From: Cucumis sativus
Lineage: Eukaryota > Streptophyta > Magnoliopsida > Cucurbitales > Cucurbitaceae
Length of the DNA: 64,000 nt
Reading direction: 5' to 3'
Assembly (NCBI RefSeq): GCF_000004075.3
Contig: NC_026656.2
Span: 1,736,001-1,800,000 of the forward strand
The notes beneath the pieces were generated by a model. It worked only from the letters and a program-made list of their open reading frames with translations, ran no database searches and had not been told where the DNA came from. Shown here in pieces: positions 37,412 through 50,425 of this stretch. The translations under genes were made by a program, and so were the position numbers. Positions within the stretch are counted from its first letter, which is position 1; every line of letters begins with the position of its first letter.

Positions 37412-37679
37412 CCTTTTGAAGAAACGAGGCACAGTGAAGGATGAAGGGGAAAGGGAAGATGGGTGATGATTAAGAGAGAGGAATTCGATGGTTCCTCTAT
37501 GGAAGTGGGAGGGGGAAGAGAGGGAAAAAAAAAAAAAAGAAGTTTAAAACAATCAAAAAGGGAAAAGGGGTAGAGAAATCTTACAGTGAAGAGAGGTGGG
37601 TGGTGGTGATTCTGAAGGGGCGGTGAGACCCTGCAAGGGAAAAAGAGAAGGGAAGATGGGGAGGCCCTCGAGAGCTTTG

Positions 37680-40667
37680 TACTAGCTCAATTTTTACACC
37701 TTACTGACTGAATTTCCCACCCCTTGCGAGAGAAAAATGGGATTTTTTTTCCCCTTTTTCTCTTTTCATATTTTGGTGGAAATTAGAGTAATTTTTTTTA
37801 ATATTAACTTATTTTTGTGTGATTTTTTATTTTGTTATCTATTTTAAGAAGCTGTTTTTGAAATTTAAGTTAATTTTAAAACAAAATTAATGAAGAAGTT
37901 TTTTAATTTACTATTTTGCTATTAATTTAAATGTTTGAAAGATGGAAATTGGAAAATGGCTCAAAATCTCCCAAAATAATAACTTTCTATACAAAGGACC
38001 AATATGCTTCTTCTTCTTCTTTATACATTTTACGAGAAAATTTTGTCTTAGTATTTATATTACTAAAACCTTTAATATAATTTCAATTTTAAAAAATGTC
38101 TAGCTAGTTGTCACACATTTTTTTTTTATTACTTTCAACTTTCATTATCGACTAAATTAAAAGTTTAATGCTTTTTACTTTTAAGATTCGAATAGTCTAA
38201 TTGATATAAATCTAAATTTTGTGACATCATTTAGAAGTGGAAGATTGTTTAATATTTTGCTCAATTCTTCTAAGCATCTTTTAAAAAAGAAAAATAAGAA
38301 AGCAATGTGAATATGAGTGATCGTTCAATTAAAACAAACTATGCAAGGGAACCAAAACGAAATTGCACGAGAAGGATACACGATATCATAGCCAACGTTG
38401 TATGATTTTGTGTGTTGGTTGCACTTCTCTTCGTTTATTTTACCCATGTCTATAAAAATGTGAATGGGGAATTAAAATAGTAACATTGTTTTGTGTTATC
38501 ATATAATGTCTAAATTATTTACCATTTTACTCACTTTATTCTATTTTTCTAATAAAAATAGCTATTCGTCACTCTATTTTTTTTCCTTTTTTTTATTTGC
38601 TATTTTTCTTTTAAATTAAAATGATTTACACTTTAAACACACGTCTTGTTACAACTCAAACTAAAATAATTTATATATTGAACACAAACTATAATAACTA
38701 AAAGTATAAAAACTCACTTCTCACTCCGAAATATTATATCCTCGCACATCGTATGGAAAAGAAAATAAGTTCTTATCTTTTAGATTGAATAAATTTATCT
38801 TGGATTCAAGCAATTTTGATGTTAGCAAAGTACCAAGAAAGAATAGTATCATACTACTTTTTATATGCTTTTGTAGGGTTTTCTTTTCTTTCACTTTTCA
38901 ATGTTTGTAAATGAATACCAATGAGTTCGTGGGTATGATCATTTTTACTAAGTTGTTCTTGTTCTTGTAAATTTTTTATTTCACTTTTCATAAATTTTTG
39001 AAATAAAATTAAAAACGCTAACTTTCTATATCATAGTTTAATAAAACACTCGTAATTTTATTTTTATTATATATTATTTTGGATAGTTCGGGTGGTCGGT
39101 TATTCGGGTTAGACTTACACCCCTAATATATAGAATTATTGGAAACTATTGTAATTGTTAATAGACGACTTCTATCAATGAATGCCAATAACACTCCTAG
39201 AGACTCAATGTCTATTAATGTTTATCATTTATATAAATTATGAAATTATGATATATTTTGTAAATATTTTTTTCTATTATGTTATATTTGAAAATTTCTC
39301 ATCATTCTATTTCTAATATATGAATATTAATTTAAAATAAGTTGTCATTTTATCTATATGGTCCAATGGATACAATAATTCTATTTTAATTTTAAAATTT
39401 TTAATATATGTAAAGATAAATTCTCGTGGATAATATAAAAAATTGAAATTATTTACTAACGATTAAAATTAGGTTAAATTTACGAATTCCTACTTCACAT
39501 TGTTAAACTAGATAAACATTTATATGTGAGTAACGACAATGATGATTAATGTTATGTATATAATTTCCTAAAGTTTGTGACTACCAATTATTCAGTCATA
39601 TACGTGATTTCAACAGGAAGTGAATATATATAGACATATTTTATATATTATTAGACATAGCAATGTGTTTTTAAATGAATATAAACATCAACAAATTTAG
39701 TATAGGTCAACTTCTTTCAACTTTGCTCCCTGATTCAAATCACACGCCATATAAATTACATAGGATAGTTAATCCTAAAATAATATTGAATTAAACTCGG
39801 GCTATAATTTATGCATCTCATTGGTAGATTATTCTTCTATTTGTATAAGTTGACTATGTGTCTAGGTAAGTCATATACTCCTCTTTGTTTGAGTTACCCA
39901 CGAGACCGTTGAGAAAAGCCTTTTGTCTCTAAATTTCAGTAGGCCGTGATAGAGAGCACAAGTCTTGTGGTAACTTCATAGCATATATTTTATAATTGCA
40001 TGAGATAAAATTAGAAGAAAACTCAAAGATGTATAGCTGCAACATATTTGGTTCTCAATACATGTGCATATTAAATTAGCAAAAAAGACCCAAAAATGTT
40101 GCAGCTTTTCCGCATAGATGTCACTCTTTTAAATCAACTTTTAAGTAATTAATTCATTTGAGAGTTTTCTATACTTTGGTCACTAAGTACTTTTAAATAT
40201 TCCACACTTTATACCCTTTTCTTTTCATTTGTTATTTCCATTTTTCAATGGTTCTTCCTCTCAATCAACAGGTTTCTTTTTTAAAAAAAATGTAAATAAC
40301 ACACAACTATCAAAGCCAATTTATTACCGTGGTAGAATAAAACACATACAAATAATTCAGACAGGAGAGTAAATAAATGAAGATTCAACATTTTCTTGAA
40401 TCTTATTTAATAAAGAATTTTATTCTCAAAATTTATAATCAGTCTCAACTGATCTAGTTAAAAGCTAAAACTACACAACGTAGCTACTACAAACATGGTT
40501 AATTTCTCTATCGTACATATAAAAAGTTGACAACCACATTGCGTTTCTAGCTCTTCGAATGATTTCTTCAATCTGCTCCATCTTTGTTAACTAATTTTAC
40601 TAAAGAATATAATGACGATCCAACGTTTGGATTCTATATGTACGCCTCAAATAATAATAATTAATCT

Positions 40668-40670
<3 letters not shown>
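37680..40670. other. Intergenic AT-rich DNA
   Basis: No coding frame is supported on either strand. It holds many poly(T) runs (38118-38128, 38578-38600) and scattered repeats without defined ends. Confidence 0.5.

Positions 40671-40703
<33 letters not shown>
40671..40703. repeat. A33 homopolymer next to the small peptide gene
   Basis: Thirty-three consecutive A followed by (GA)3-4, ending just before the stop codon of the minus-strand gene at 40711. In the sense direction the stop is followed by CTCTCTC and 33 T. Confidence 0.95.
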
Positions 40704-40706
<3 letters not shown>

Positions 40707-40710
40707 AGAG

Positions 40711-41354
40711 TCAATGGTGCCTAGATTTATGGCTTCTTGGTCCATGATAATCTTCTTGAATGCCTGGAAGCCAATGTGAATATGGTTTTCTTAAAGCCCT
40801 AATTGGGGCTCTCTTCTTCATTGTCATCAATGAATCTCCACCATTTTTATTTACCAAAAAACCTCCACTTTTCTTGTACTCTTTGCTCATCCCTTTCTCC
40901 AACAACCGAATCCCTTCAAAAAGTTCAAAAAGAAAATTCATTTTTTCTGCTTGACAAAGGACATCGAATAACTTTGTAAGTGCATAAAAACACTATTAAT
41001 GTATGTTAAAATTGTAGTCTTTTGTTATTGAAATTTATGTTTCCTTAAGTTTTTCTTTTCTTATAACAGAATATTTGAACTTTCTTTAAGTATTTAAAAC
41101 GAAATAAAGAAGAATCGTAAAAAATATAATCATGAAAAAAACCCAAAAACGTTTTCAAAACGTTAACTTGATTTTGAAAACAAAGAAAAATCAAGATAGA
41201 GTAATAATGTTTCTAAAGGTAACAAAACAAAACCCAAGTTGAAAAGATATATATTTGAGATCAAAACTAATTAACAATAAAGCTGGTACATACCTTGAGC
41301 TTGAAGCATGATCATAAGGAAAAGAAGAAGAACCGCCATTGGAGGGAGCTTCAT
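40711..41354 (-). CDS. Predicted small secreted peptide precursor, two exons
   Basis: Exons in transcription order: 41354-41294 and 40946-40711 (297 nt, 98 residues). The join is G|AA (Glu21), with donor GTATGT and acceptor CAG. Exon 1 encodes 20 residues starting MKLPPM with a hydrophobic core of Leu/Met/Val, ending LQAQ: a typical cleavable signal peptide with cleavage probably after Ala19 or Gln20. The mature part is basic. It carries a possible dibasic processing site (KKRAPIR, 64-70), and its C-terminus SHWLPGIQEDYHGPRSHKSRHH (77-98) has an acidic-Tyr pair (D86-Y87), the usual context for tyrosine sulfation in plant peptide hormones. The length, signal peptide and conserved-looking tail suggest a peptide hormone precursor. 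I do not recognise the family; PSY-like peptides share only DY and later His. An upstream CAAG acceptor would give an alternative residue. A TATA box lies at 41474-41486. Confidence 0.65.
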
Positions 41355-41473
41355 TTGGAATATAGTACTGTATGAACAAGAAAGCTAAGCTTTTAGTTTA
41401 GAGCAACAATGGCGACGAGAATGAAGACAAGATTCTAACTTTGAGTATCTTTTTTGAGTTTTTGATTTGATGG

Positions 41474-41486
41474 TATATATATATAT
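41474..41486 (-). promoter_or_regulatory. TATA box of the small peptide gene
   Basis: TA-rich TATATATATA element on the minus strand, about 125 bases upstream of the ATG. A second TATATA element lies at about 41539-41551, so the choice of core promoter is uncertain. Confidence 0.45.
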
Positions 41487-41559
41487 TCTTTTTTAATCCA
41501 ATGAACTTCTAGGGAAGGCTAGTATTTATATCGATTGGTATATATATATATAAAGAGAG

Positions 41560-44500
41560 AGAAAAAAAATGGAGCAACTTTATTTCCGGTTTGTTTTGTC
41601 TCTTTTGTGAAGATGGGGAACAGTGAAAAGACCCATCATTTTATATAATGCCTTCTTTTTAGGTTATTACAACCATGGGAAAGGGCTTCCTTTTGTTAAA
41701 AATCAATCAATTAAATTACAAACCCCATCTAACAATTGGAAAATAAGAGATCAAACATTTCACCTTTAATATAAAAATATCATACACTTAAGTGTTGAAC
41801 TAAGCTCGATTTGGATACAAGTAGAGATTATTGACGTTACTTAAAAGTGATTGATTTGTGGAGTGTGAGTGGGTTTTTGATTTCGATTTTTTTTATTATT
41901 CTTGTTATGGTTTTAAAATAATAATAATTAAGGTGTCATACAGAAATATTTTTTAAATTGTTTTTATAAAGATGATTATAATATTAGTAAGATTTATGTT
42001 GGGTTGAATGGTCAAACCTTTGTCTCATATTTATAATATAATGTTTAGTTAACATTCTAAGTTGAAGTTAGGGTTTTGTTTTTTGTTTGAGGGCATGTGT
42101 GTAATTTTTTAAAGGAATATAATTTTAAAATGTATGTTTTTTTTTTTTCTATAAGAAGTTGGGATAGTTTTTTTTTATTTTAAATACATGTATTTTCGAA
42201 TAATTATCAAAATTAGAAAAATTTTGGATTCTATCACTATATATAGCATATCAATTCAGTGATAGAGATTGCTAGTAGTAAATATTTTGTCAAATTTATT
42301 GTTTTTTAATTTTTTTTCAAAAAATAAAGTATTTATTGGTAGGATTGAATGTAATTAATTTTGTTTTTAGTGCTTTTTTTATGAAGTGTAGATATTTTTT
42401 TTCTCTTTTCAATTATTGAAAATTCGCTATATTTTTGTTAATGACTTTTATTTAGGATATTTATTTTCTCACCATTTTTCAATTTATTTGAGTTTTTAGC
42501 TAAACTATAGAAGCAAACAAATATTTTCTAAATTTTAAAAAAAATTGTAGAAAAATAGATAATAAAACATAATAAACCTATAAATGAAATTATAAAAAAA
42601 AAAAATCAAAAGTAGAACATTTCACAAAATCATTTGCCGTTGCCTAGAAATTAAATGTATTTTATTTTTTTAATGGTTTTGTTTTATGAAATATAAATAG
42701 TTGATAAATTTTTAAATTTTTTAAAAGATCGAATGATATTAGTGTTTATAAGTATTATTTTTAAAATATATATATATAACTCATAAATTATAAATTCTCT
42801 AATTCTCGTTTTAATAAGAAAAAAAGAATAAGATACATTCTAACATTTTAATACACAGTTGTTTATAAACCAAGTTCTAAAGTTACAAATTTCGTCTCAC
42901 ACATTGTTGAATTAAAGAAAAAAAACTCTCATTCAAATATCGAAACAATGAGATGAAATATATTTTTTTGATAATAAAATATAACTTTTGCAACATAAAT
43001 TACAAGATTCAATGAACAAAAGATGAGGTTTGGGATATGCATACGTAAATGGAGAAACAAGTTGATTTGCTATATACCAAACACATATATATGCTTAAGG
43101 TGAATGAATTTGGCTTCTGGGTTGGAACTTTCCTTTTTTTGATTGACCAATCACAAAATTTGGTTGATTGATGTAATCCAATGTTGACATATGAAAATTT
43201 CTCTTCTTTTGGAAGAGTATACAAAACCCTTATATATAACAAGTTTTAGATTTTGAGAGATTTGAGTAATCATTCATCATATGTACCTATACATTTTCTT
43301 TTTCTTTTTTAGATTCAACTAGTCACATGTTCCTCAAAACAAATGCTGCCATAAAGTGTGTGTATATATATATATTTTCTATGTTTTGTAATTACCTTTA
43401 ATTTTTTTTGCTAGTTATAAAAATTTCTCTATTTTTTATATGTTTATTGGGCAAAATAAAAAATTTAAAGTAAGATAACCAACTTTTTTTTTTATTTGTG
43501 TTTAATTTGATAACTTGTTTTTGTTTTTAAGAAAGCACCATAAAGTTAATTAGTTACCAAAAATTATTTTAAAAATAAAATAAAATAATTAATTAATATA
43601 CCAAACAAGCGCTAAATAATACATTATTTACTTGGAGTCTTGTCTACCCAATAACCTATTTATTTTATGATTTTGTTTTTGAAAAAGTAAGTTTTAGAAA
43701 TATGTATATATTGGAAAAAGATTGAAGGATTTTTAGTAAGACTTTAAGAAAGGATCAAAATTTGTAATTTAAATCAAAGTATTTTGAAGTGTTATAACTT
43801 ATAACTTATCTTCAAATTGTGTTTGGGAGAGAGAACCCTACAAAAAGAATTAAATAATAAAGAATATTAATTAAATCAATAGTTTTATTTAGAAAAGTGA
43901 AACCCACTTTTCAGTTTCCACTAAAAATATGATATGTAATGTCAAAATTTACCAAGTAGTTAAAGTACAAGAACAATCAGACAAACTTAACATCAAAATA
44001 CCCACACTATATTATCATAATAACATTTCTTCTTTTTACAAATTCTAACTTACTTTTTTAATATTATTAAATTCTATCAAATTTTGCTATAACTACTTGA
44101 TTTTGATGAAGTATGAAATAAAAATTAATTAGTGGATGATTAGTTGATTAAGTTGAATAATTAAGTTTTATTTTGCACTTTTCTGTTTGATTGGTCAATG
44201 TTTGGTGTAATTGTAATTTTCTTTTTAAAAAATTGATTTGGTATATATGTTGGTACTATTTAAATAATTAGTTGTATTTTAAAGGTAAGTTAGAAAGAAT
44301 ATATGAAATGAAAGAAAAATAGAGTTAGTTTTTTGGGAGATGAAACTGAAGACAGGAAAACATTGATTTACCTGTTTAGTGGAATTGGTTTTTATTGTCG
44401 TCATGTCGTCCCTCCCAACCTAATTATGTGCGTCATGTCGTCTTAGTGAATACACATGCTTCATATTTTATAGAAAAACCATGCATGCTCATTGAATATT

Positions 44501-46400
44501 CAAATGCAAAAGCTGCTAATTTTGAACCCTTTTTTCTTCTTCAAGTCAAACAACATTGATCATAAGATTCAAATCTCTTCTCACTTCTTTCTTCTTCTTC
44601 AGCTTTGCATCATGAGGCAGCGGTGCTAAAGTCATACAGATGGTACGAGGGAGTTTAGGTACTAAAACAAAAAAGTAAAGTGGAGGATTTCACGTAGTGG
44701 AGATGTTGGAGGATTCGATGTATTAAGTACTTACTTTTTAGTTGAAGATAGGAAAGAACTTGAGACGTGATGGAAGAAGAGGCTTGCTCATTTTCTTGGA
44801 GAAAAAGGTTGAGCTTTAGTTATATATATATATTATTAAGTAAATGAAAAACTGCTAAAAAATTATCTACGAATACCGCATAATTTCGTAGTAAATGATA
44901 GGCAGTATGAACGTCTAACAATATCTATAAGTGATGGATGATAACAGTCTATTAGTATGTATCAACACTTATCAACAATAATTTTCTATATTTGTAAATA
45001 TTTAAATTTGTTTTTTCATTTGAAAACAATCCTAAATAAATTATATTAATTGAATTTCTTTTTAATTAAAGGAGTTAAATTTTCACTAAACATCAATTTA
45101 AATTTAAATACGATAATCCCATTAAACAATTATTATTTAAATATAGTTTTGAAATTTTGGTAAACACATCAGTCGAATTTGATATAAAATATTTATATTT
45201 CATGTTTGTCATTTCTTATTTTGTAAGAACTAAAAACGATAATATATTTAGTAACTATTTCGATTTTGTTATATTTCAAATTAAAAAATCAACTTATACA
45301 ACTACACGATAATTTGACCCAAAAAAAAAAAACAAATTAGCTTAGAAAAAACTAGCTCTAATTCGATATGGAATGGAAGGAATTCATCAATTAAAAAAGC
45401 AACAAAATGTTACTAACATGGATGTATACGATATTTATAACCATTCAAAATCATCAATAAAGTATAAAATGTTTATTCATCAATCAAAATAACTTTTAAC
45501 CCTTTTTTTTCTTATAAATATTTATAAAAATAAGATGGACGTTTTCATAAAATTGAATTGCAAAATGTTTGAATTTTTCCGTAGGAAAATTAGTATTATT
45601 ACACTAATTTTAGTAACAAATTGCAACAAGTGATATTATTTTAATTAAAAAAAAAAAGTGATTTACATATTTCACATTCAGGGCGTGGAGCGAGTGGTGC
45701 CGCGTGGAACATTTCGTTTCATAAAAATACATTTTCAATTCTATTATTATTATTATTTTTTTTAGTGTAAATTTATTTAGAGATTTAAAAAAATAAAAAA
45801 GTTTACAATATGAAATGTAAATATTTCTTCAAATGTTATATTTTTCTTAATTTTTCAAAGAAAAAACTTATAATAAAATTGCTTGTTTTTAATTTGAGAG
45901 AGGAATATGTAATATTTCATAAGTTTGATTTATATTTAAAAGTATTTACAAGTTTAATATGTAATAAATTTTTGAAAATTGTATTTTATAAATATTTAAA
46001 CTTTATACAAAAATAAAATGTAAAAAAGAAAAAACATCTATATAAGTCTGTAATAGATCTTTAAATTTTAAAAACACAAAAGTCATTAAGTTTGTAGTTG
46101 TATGATACAAAAGAATTAATCGATTCACTAGATATGCTAACGACTAAAACATATATAGTTGTAGTTCAAAATTTGAAAATCTATTACTATACATATAACT
46201 TATACTTATGTATTTGTTATTTAGATGTTGAAAGTTTGATCATCTATTTTTTATAGGCATTGGTTGTAGAGGGAGGCAGATTTTAAATATTTTTGTTTTT
46301 TTAAATATATTTAAGAAATTACAATCACAAAATAAAAAAATCATTTTCTAAAAAAGAAAAAGTACACACAAAATTAAAAAATAATTAAGGACAAATTTTT
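41560..46400. other. Intergenic AT-rich DNA
   Basis: No gene can be supported. Open frames at 43009-43242 and 45810-46016 have AT-driven composition and no motif. Points of note are a (TA)n near 43362, a repeated GTCGTCATGTCGTC-type word at about 44395-44442, the RY element CATGCATG near 44481, and a short GC-rich island at about 45681-45710 inside very AT-rich DNA. Confidence 0.45.
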
Positions 46401-46407
46401 AGAGATT

Positions 46408-46420
46408 GTTTATATATATA
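46408..46420 (+). promoter_or_regulatory. TATA box of the methyltransferase gene
   Basis: TTTATATATATA about 100 bases upstream of the ATG at 46516, followed by an AG-rich leader. Confidence 0.5.
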
Positions 46421-46515
46421 ATTAACGTCACCAAAAACATTTATTTAATCTTGTTGGTGAAAGGAGGAGGAAGAAGAAGAAACAGAGTTCAGAGGAGCTC
46501 TCTCAATCCATTTTC

Positions 46516-49500
46516 ATGGCGGTAGCAACTTTCTTTCCTTCTCAAACTTCATATAAAAACCGCCATTATCTTTCTCGCGACATCCAATTTCGGTCTCCTC
46601 TTCGTTTGTCCACTCCTCGTTCCATCCTTTCCACCATTCGAGCAAGCTCGGCTCTCGTTCTTGAGTCGGTAAGCTCCACTTTATCATTCGTATTTCAATC
46701 ATCGTTCATAATCCCCCCTTTTTATGTTGAATTGTATCATTATTTCTCAATTTCCATCACGCGTTTGATTGTTAGGGAATTTTTTGTTTAATTTGTAATT
46801 GTAACTCAATTTCGAACTGTTTCATAAGGGTGTATTTGAAATTAGTATTACTTTATGTTGCTATCAGGATTCAGGTATTCAACAGGATCAGAATTTGAAA
46901 ATTGACGTGTTTTCATGTCCGGTTTGTTTTGAGCCATTGTTGAGAAAAGGTCCGCCAGGTTTTAACTTGTAAGTTGACTAATTGAGATTTCTATCATCTT
47001 TTGAAATTTATCTTGTTACATGACATTATAATTTGATCTGGGTGAAGTGGAAAATTTGCAGGCCAGCTATTTATAGGTCTGGTTTCAAGTGTAGAAGATG
47101 CAATAAGTCATATACCAGCAAAAACATCTTTTTAGATCTCACAGTTACTTCTGGAATGAAGGAATATGTAGAAGTCAAACCTGGGGGAACTGAGCTGTTT
47201 CGGTATCTGTTTGATATTTCCTCTTCATTTTCTCTTCTCTTTTTTCCTTTTACTGCTTAGTTTTCCTACTTTGTTTCATCTTTTTAGTGTTAGATGATGT
47301 AATATTAAATTTATCTTTAACCATTGGCTTAAGCTTTTAGGGTAATCAATGATTTGATATAGCATTAGATTAGGTGGCTGTGGTCTAGAAAGTCATGTGT
47401 TCAAACCGGACAAGTCAGTGGAGTGTTAGAATAATATAATACTAAATTTACTTTCACCCATGGGATTAAGCTTTTGGGTCAATGTCAAATTTATGTCATT
47501 CATTAGTCTAGCTAAAGGAAGGCATACAGTATTATTGCAATTTCCCTCCTTCAGGTGACAATTCTGAACTGCTTCTGATTTTTGAACTTTATAGGAGTCC
47601 CCTTGTTTCATATCTATACGAAAGAGGATGGCGTCAAAACTTCAACCAAAGTGGTTTCCCAGGCCTTGACGAAGAAGTATGCTCTGTCTCAATAATAACA
47701 CTATCATTCAAATGGACGTAGATTTTAGATTTGATATTTTGATGCCATTCAAAAGATTATTCGTGGAGAAAAACAAGTCTAATTGCAATGTTACATAATT
47801 TTCCCTGGTATTTTTCGTTGGACAAAGTGACTATAAGTTGATACTTTTTCTGTAACTATACAACATTGCAGTTTAAAATGGCCATGGAGTATTTTAAATC
47901 TGTTGAAGGTGGTCTTTTAGTGGATGCAAGCTGTGGTAGTGGTTTGTTTTCCAGAAAATTTGCAAAATCTGGGTCCTTCGCAGGTGTAATTGCTCTTGAT
48001 TTCTCTGAGAATATGCTTCTTCAATGTTATGACTTCATTAAGAAAGATGCTACTCTCTTGAACAGGTAATTTTAGTGACTTTTATTCTCTATTAGTTTAG
48101 TTCCTTAGAACTGCAATCACTATTATATTCTGCCGGCTTGTGTATTAAGTGAAGTCCAATTCACTTGCAAGTAAGGAAGGTTATATTAATTAGCTCATCT
48201 TCTTTTGGAAAATATGCAGTAATCTTGCTCTTGTGAGGGCAGATATCTCTAGGCTTCCCTTTTCATCAGGATCAGTAGATGCTGTTCATGCTGGAGCAGC
48301 GTTGCATTGTTGGCCATCTCCTTCCAATGCTGTAAGAATTGTCTTGTAGAGAACATATTCTATTATTTGATTTCCTACCAGTAGTCATAATCCGCTGAGT
48401 TCAACCATGTTTTTTTTTAAAAGGAGACAGAATTTTCATTGATAAACTGAAAATGACAGGACGATTACAAAGAGACAGCAATGAGACAACAACAATCCAA
48501 AATAAAGACCCGAATATGAAAATAAAAAACAGCTACCCCAAAAAGAAAAAAAACAAAACTCAATCTAAACTAGCTGACCAACAACCAACAAATTCAGCAA
48601 TAGTACAACAAAAACAACCCATAATCAATGGAAAAACAAAACTTTCAACTTCAAAAAAGCGTGGATAGAAAAAATCTTGAATTTCAAGAGGAACAAAACA
48701 GGGCTCGAGTAGATTCATGAGCTAATCTTCTAGGAGACAGATGTCTCGCAAAATCTTGAACAACTTCAAACCAAGATTAGATCACAATCTTTAACAATGG
48801 ACCTTAGTTGAGCTGGAATTTTGGAAAGGGGCAATGGGATTCGATTGGAAGGATCTTCAAAAACTCTTCCTCGAAAAACATAGTATTTAAAACTCCTCCC
48901 AAATTGTTTAATGCCTCCGGAAAATCTTGAGCTAATCCTTCCTTGGCGCCAACTAATTCTCCACTACTCACACTAAAAGGTGAACCAAACTCGGGATCTA
49001 ACCATGTTACAGATTATCACTCTTGAGTCATTGAATTCATCCCATTATTTCCACGATTGAAATTGTCTTCTCAACCAGCCTGCGTGATTGAAATCATCTA
49101 AAGTTTCTCACTTCATGTCAAAGCCTTACTCTTCACAATAGTTAACATGGGACTCGATTCATGTGGAACAGTGCACGTCAGTGTGTCTGAATTAATGGCA
49201 GGTTCATTGGCCAATTGGTATTTTGATACATCTTCTTGACTAGTTCATTCCTTTTAGGAAGTTTTAGTTGAAACATGTAGGAATTAGCTCCTGGTTATTT
49301 ATATATATTGATTCTATGGTTAATATTTTTCCACTTTTTTTAGTTTTAGTAATGTGTTTCTTTGACTATTCTCATCAGATTGCTGAGATCACTCGTATAA
49401 TGCGGAGTGGTGGAGTATTTGTGGGAACCACTTTTTTGCGGTACACTTCATCTACTCTCTGGTACCTAAGATTTTTAAGAGAGGTATACTCTTAATCTAT

Positions 49501-50425
49501 CCTTGCCCTATCCTTACTTTTTTGTATATTTGATCAGTAGAAAATTTAGTTTCACTAGTTATCAGGAAGCAGCTATGATTGAAAATTTTGTGTTATCTGA
49601 TCAATATTCTTGGGTCATAAACTTGGTAATCATGCATTTGCATATATGAAGTCCGTCCTTGCGTAATTTCTAATAGCTCGCAATTTAAGGTGGTATAGAC
49701 AAGCTAGCTTTCTAAATGGTATATTGAACTTCTTGCTGGCTTATATTTTTCAGTTTTATTGGACAATAATATCAATATTTTTCAGTTTTATAGAATTTCT
49801 AACTATTTGATCTTATGGTAAATAAAGAGCATTGAATTTAATAAATGAGTTAAATCCATGGTAATCGCATACGTAGAATTAATGCTCTACAAGTTTTATT
49901 GACACCCAAATATTTTAGGGTCGTGTAGGTTGCCCCTCAAGTAGCTGACCCAAATGGGGGTGGGGCAAAGTAGGAGGAACATATATTGTAAAACATAACC
50001 TTTTTCTTAGATAAAAGGATTCGAGATGGCATCCTCCTCCATCATTTCATAGATACCAACCTCTACGCTATGTATAATCCTGAATCCAGTCATAATCGGT
50101 CAATTATTCAAAATACCAACTGATCCCAAACCAAGCATATGTGAAATTGCTTTTGACCATCTTATGATAAACAATTACATTTTAACGACGCATAAGATTC
50201 TAGGTTTCTCTAACTCTGAACGATGCCATGATTTTCAAACTTTCTTGAGTATGAAGATGGATTTGTGAGCGTTATAAGTTTGTGTGCGTTCAGCAGCGTG
50301 GTTTTCAGCCCTATGGCTACCTAACAGAGGAAGAAATAGAGGAACTGTGCAAATCCTGCGGTCTGATTAACTATTCAAGCAAAGTTCAACGATCTTTCAT
50401 TATGTTCTCTGCCCAGAAGCCTTGA
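46516..50425 (+). CDS. Chloroplast SAM-dependent methyltransferase, At2g41040/At1g78140 type, eight exons
   Basis: Exons: 46516-46668, 46868-46968, 47062-47202, 47595-47676, 47872-48065, 48220-48331, 49379-49483, 50294-50425 (1020 nt, 339 residues); all joins keep frame. Residues 1-50 are Ser/Thr/Arg-rich without acidic residues, a plastid transit peptide. A Trm112-like zinc ribbon follows with CPVC (68-71) and CRRC (95-98). The class I methyltransferase domain has the SAM-binding motif LLVDASCGSGLF (174-185), followed by GVIALDFSENML, RADISRLPF (the Asp for adenine), AVHAGAALHCW and LTEEEIEELCKSCGL. Arabidopsis relatives are annotated as uncharacterised chloroplast methyltransferases found in plastoglobules; the substrate is unknown. 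Exon 8 begins at a tandem CAGCAG acceptor (see findings). Intron 6 carries a retroposon-like insert. Confidence 0.94.
47290..47500. repeat. Dispersed repeat, two partial copies in an intron
   Basis: Two related units occur, each with TAATA.TAAATTTA, CTTTAACC or a variant, and TTAAGCTTTT.GGGT (about 47300-47352 and 47434-47483). They flank GGTGGCTGTGGTCTAGAAAG and GTGTTCAAACCGG. This wording belongs to a very common interspersed repeat of plants with a tRNA-like GTTCAAACC box, seen in many cucurbit introns. It lies wholly within intron 3 of the methyltransferase gene. Confidence 0.5.
48412..48960 (+). mobile_element. Retroposon-like insertion in intron 6 of the methyltransferase gene
   Basis: Begins with a T/A tract and AAAAGGAGACAGAATTTTCA, then TTGATAAACTGAAAATGACA and a long A/C-rich section. 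The compositional jump from normal intron DNA is clear. The pattern TTTCATTGA...AATGA followed by ACAAAGAGACAGCA resembles the ends of dispersed retroposons elsewhere in the window. A 71-codon open frame inside it (48453-48668) is not a gene. Confidence 0.45.

Noticed and set aside
41411..41440. Tiny ATG frame on the plus strand opposite the peptide gene leader
   Set aside because: Only nine codons and lies in the presumed leader of the minus-strand gene.
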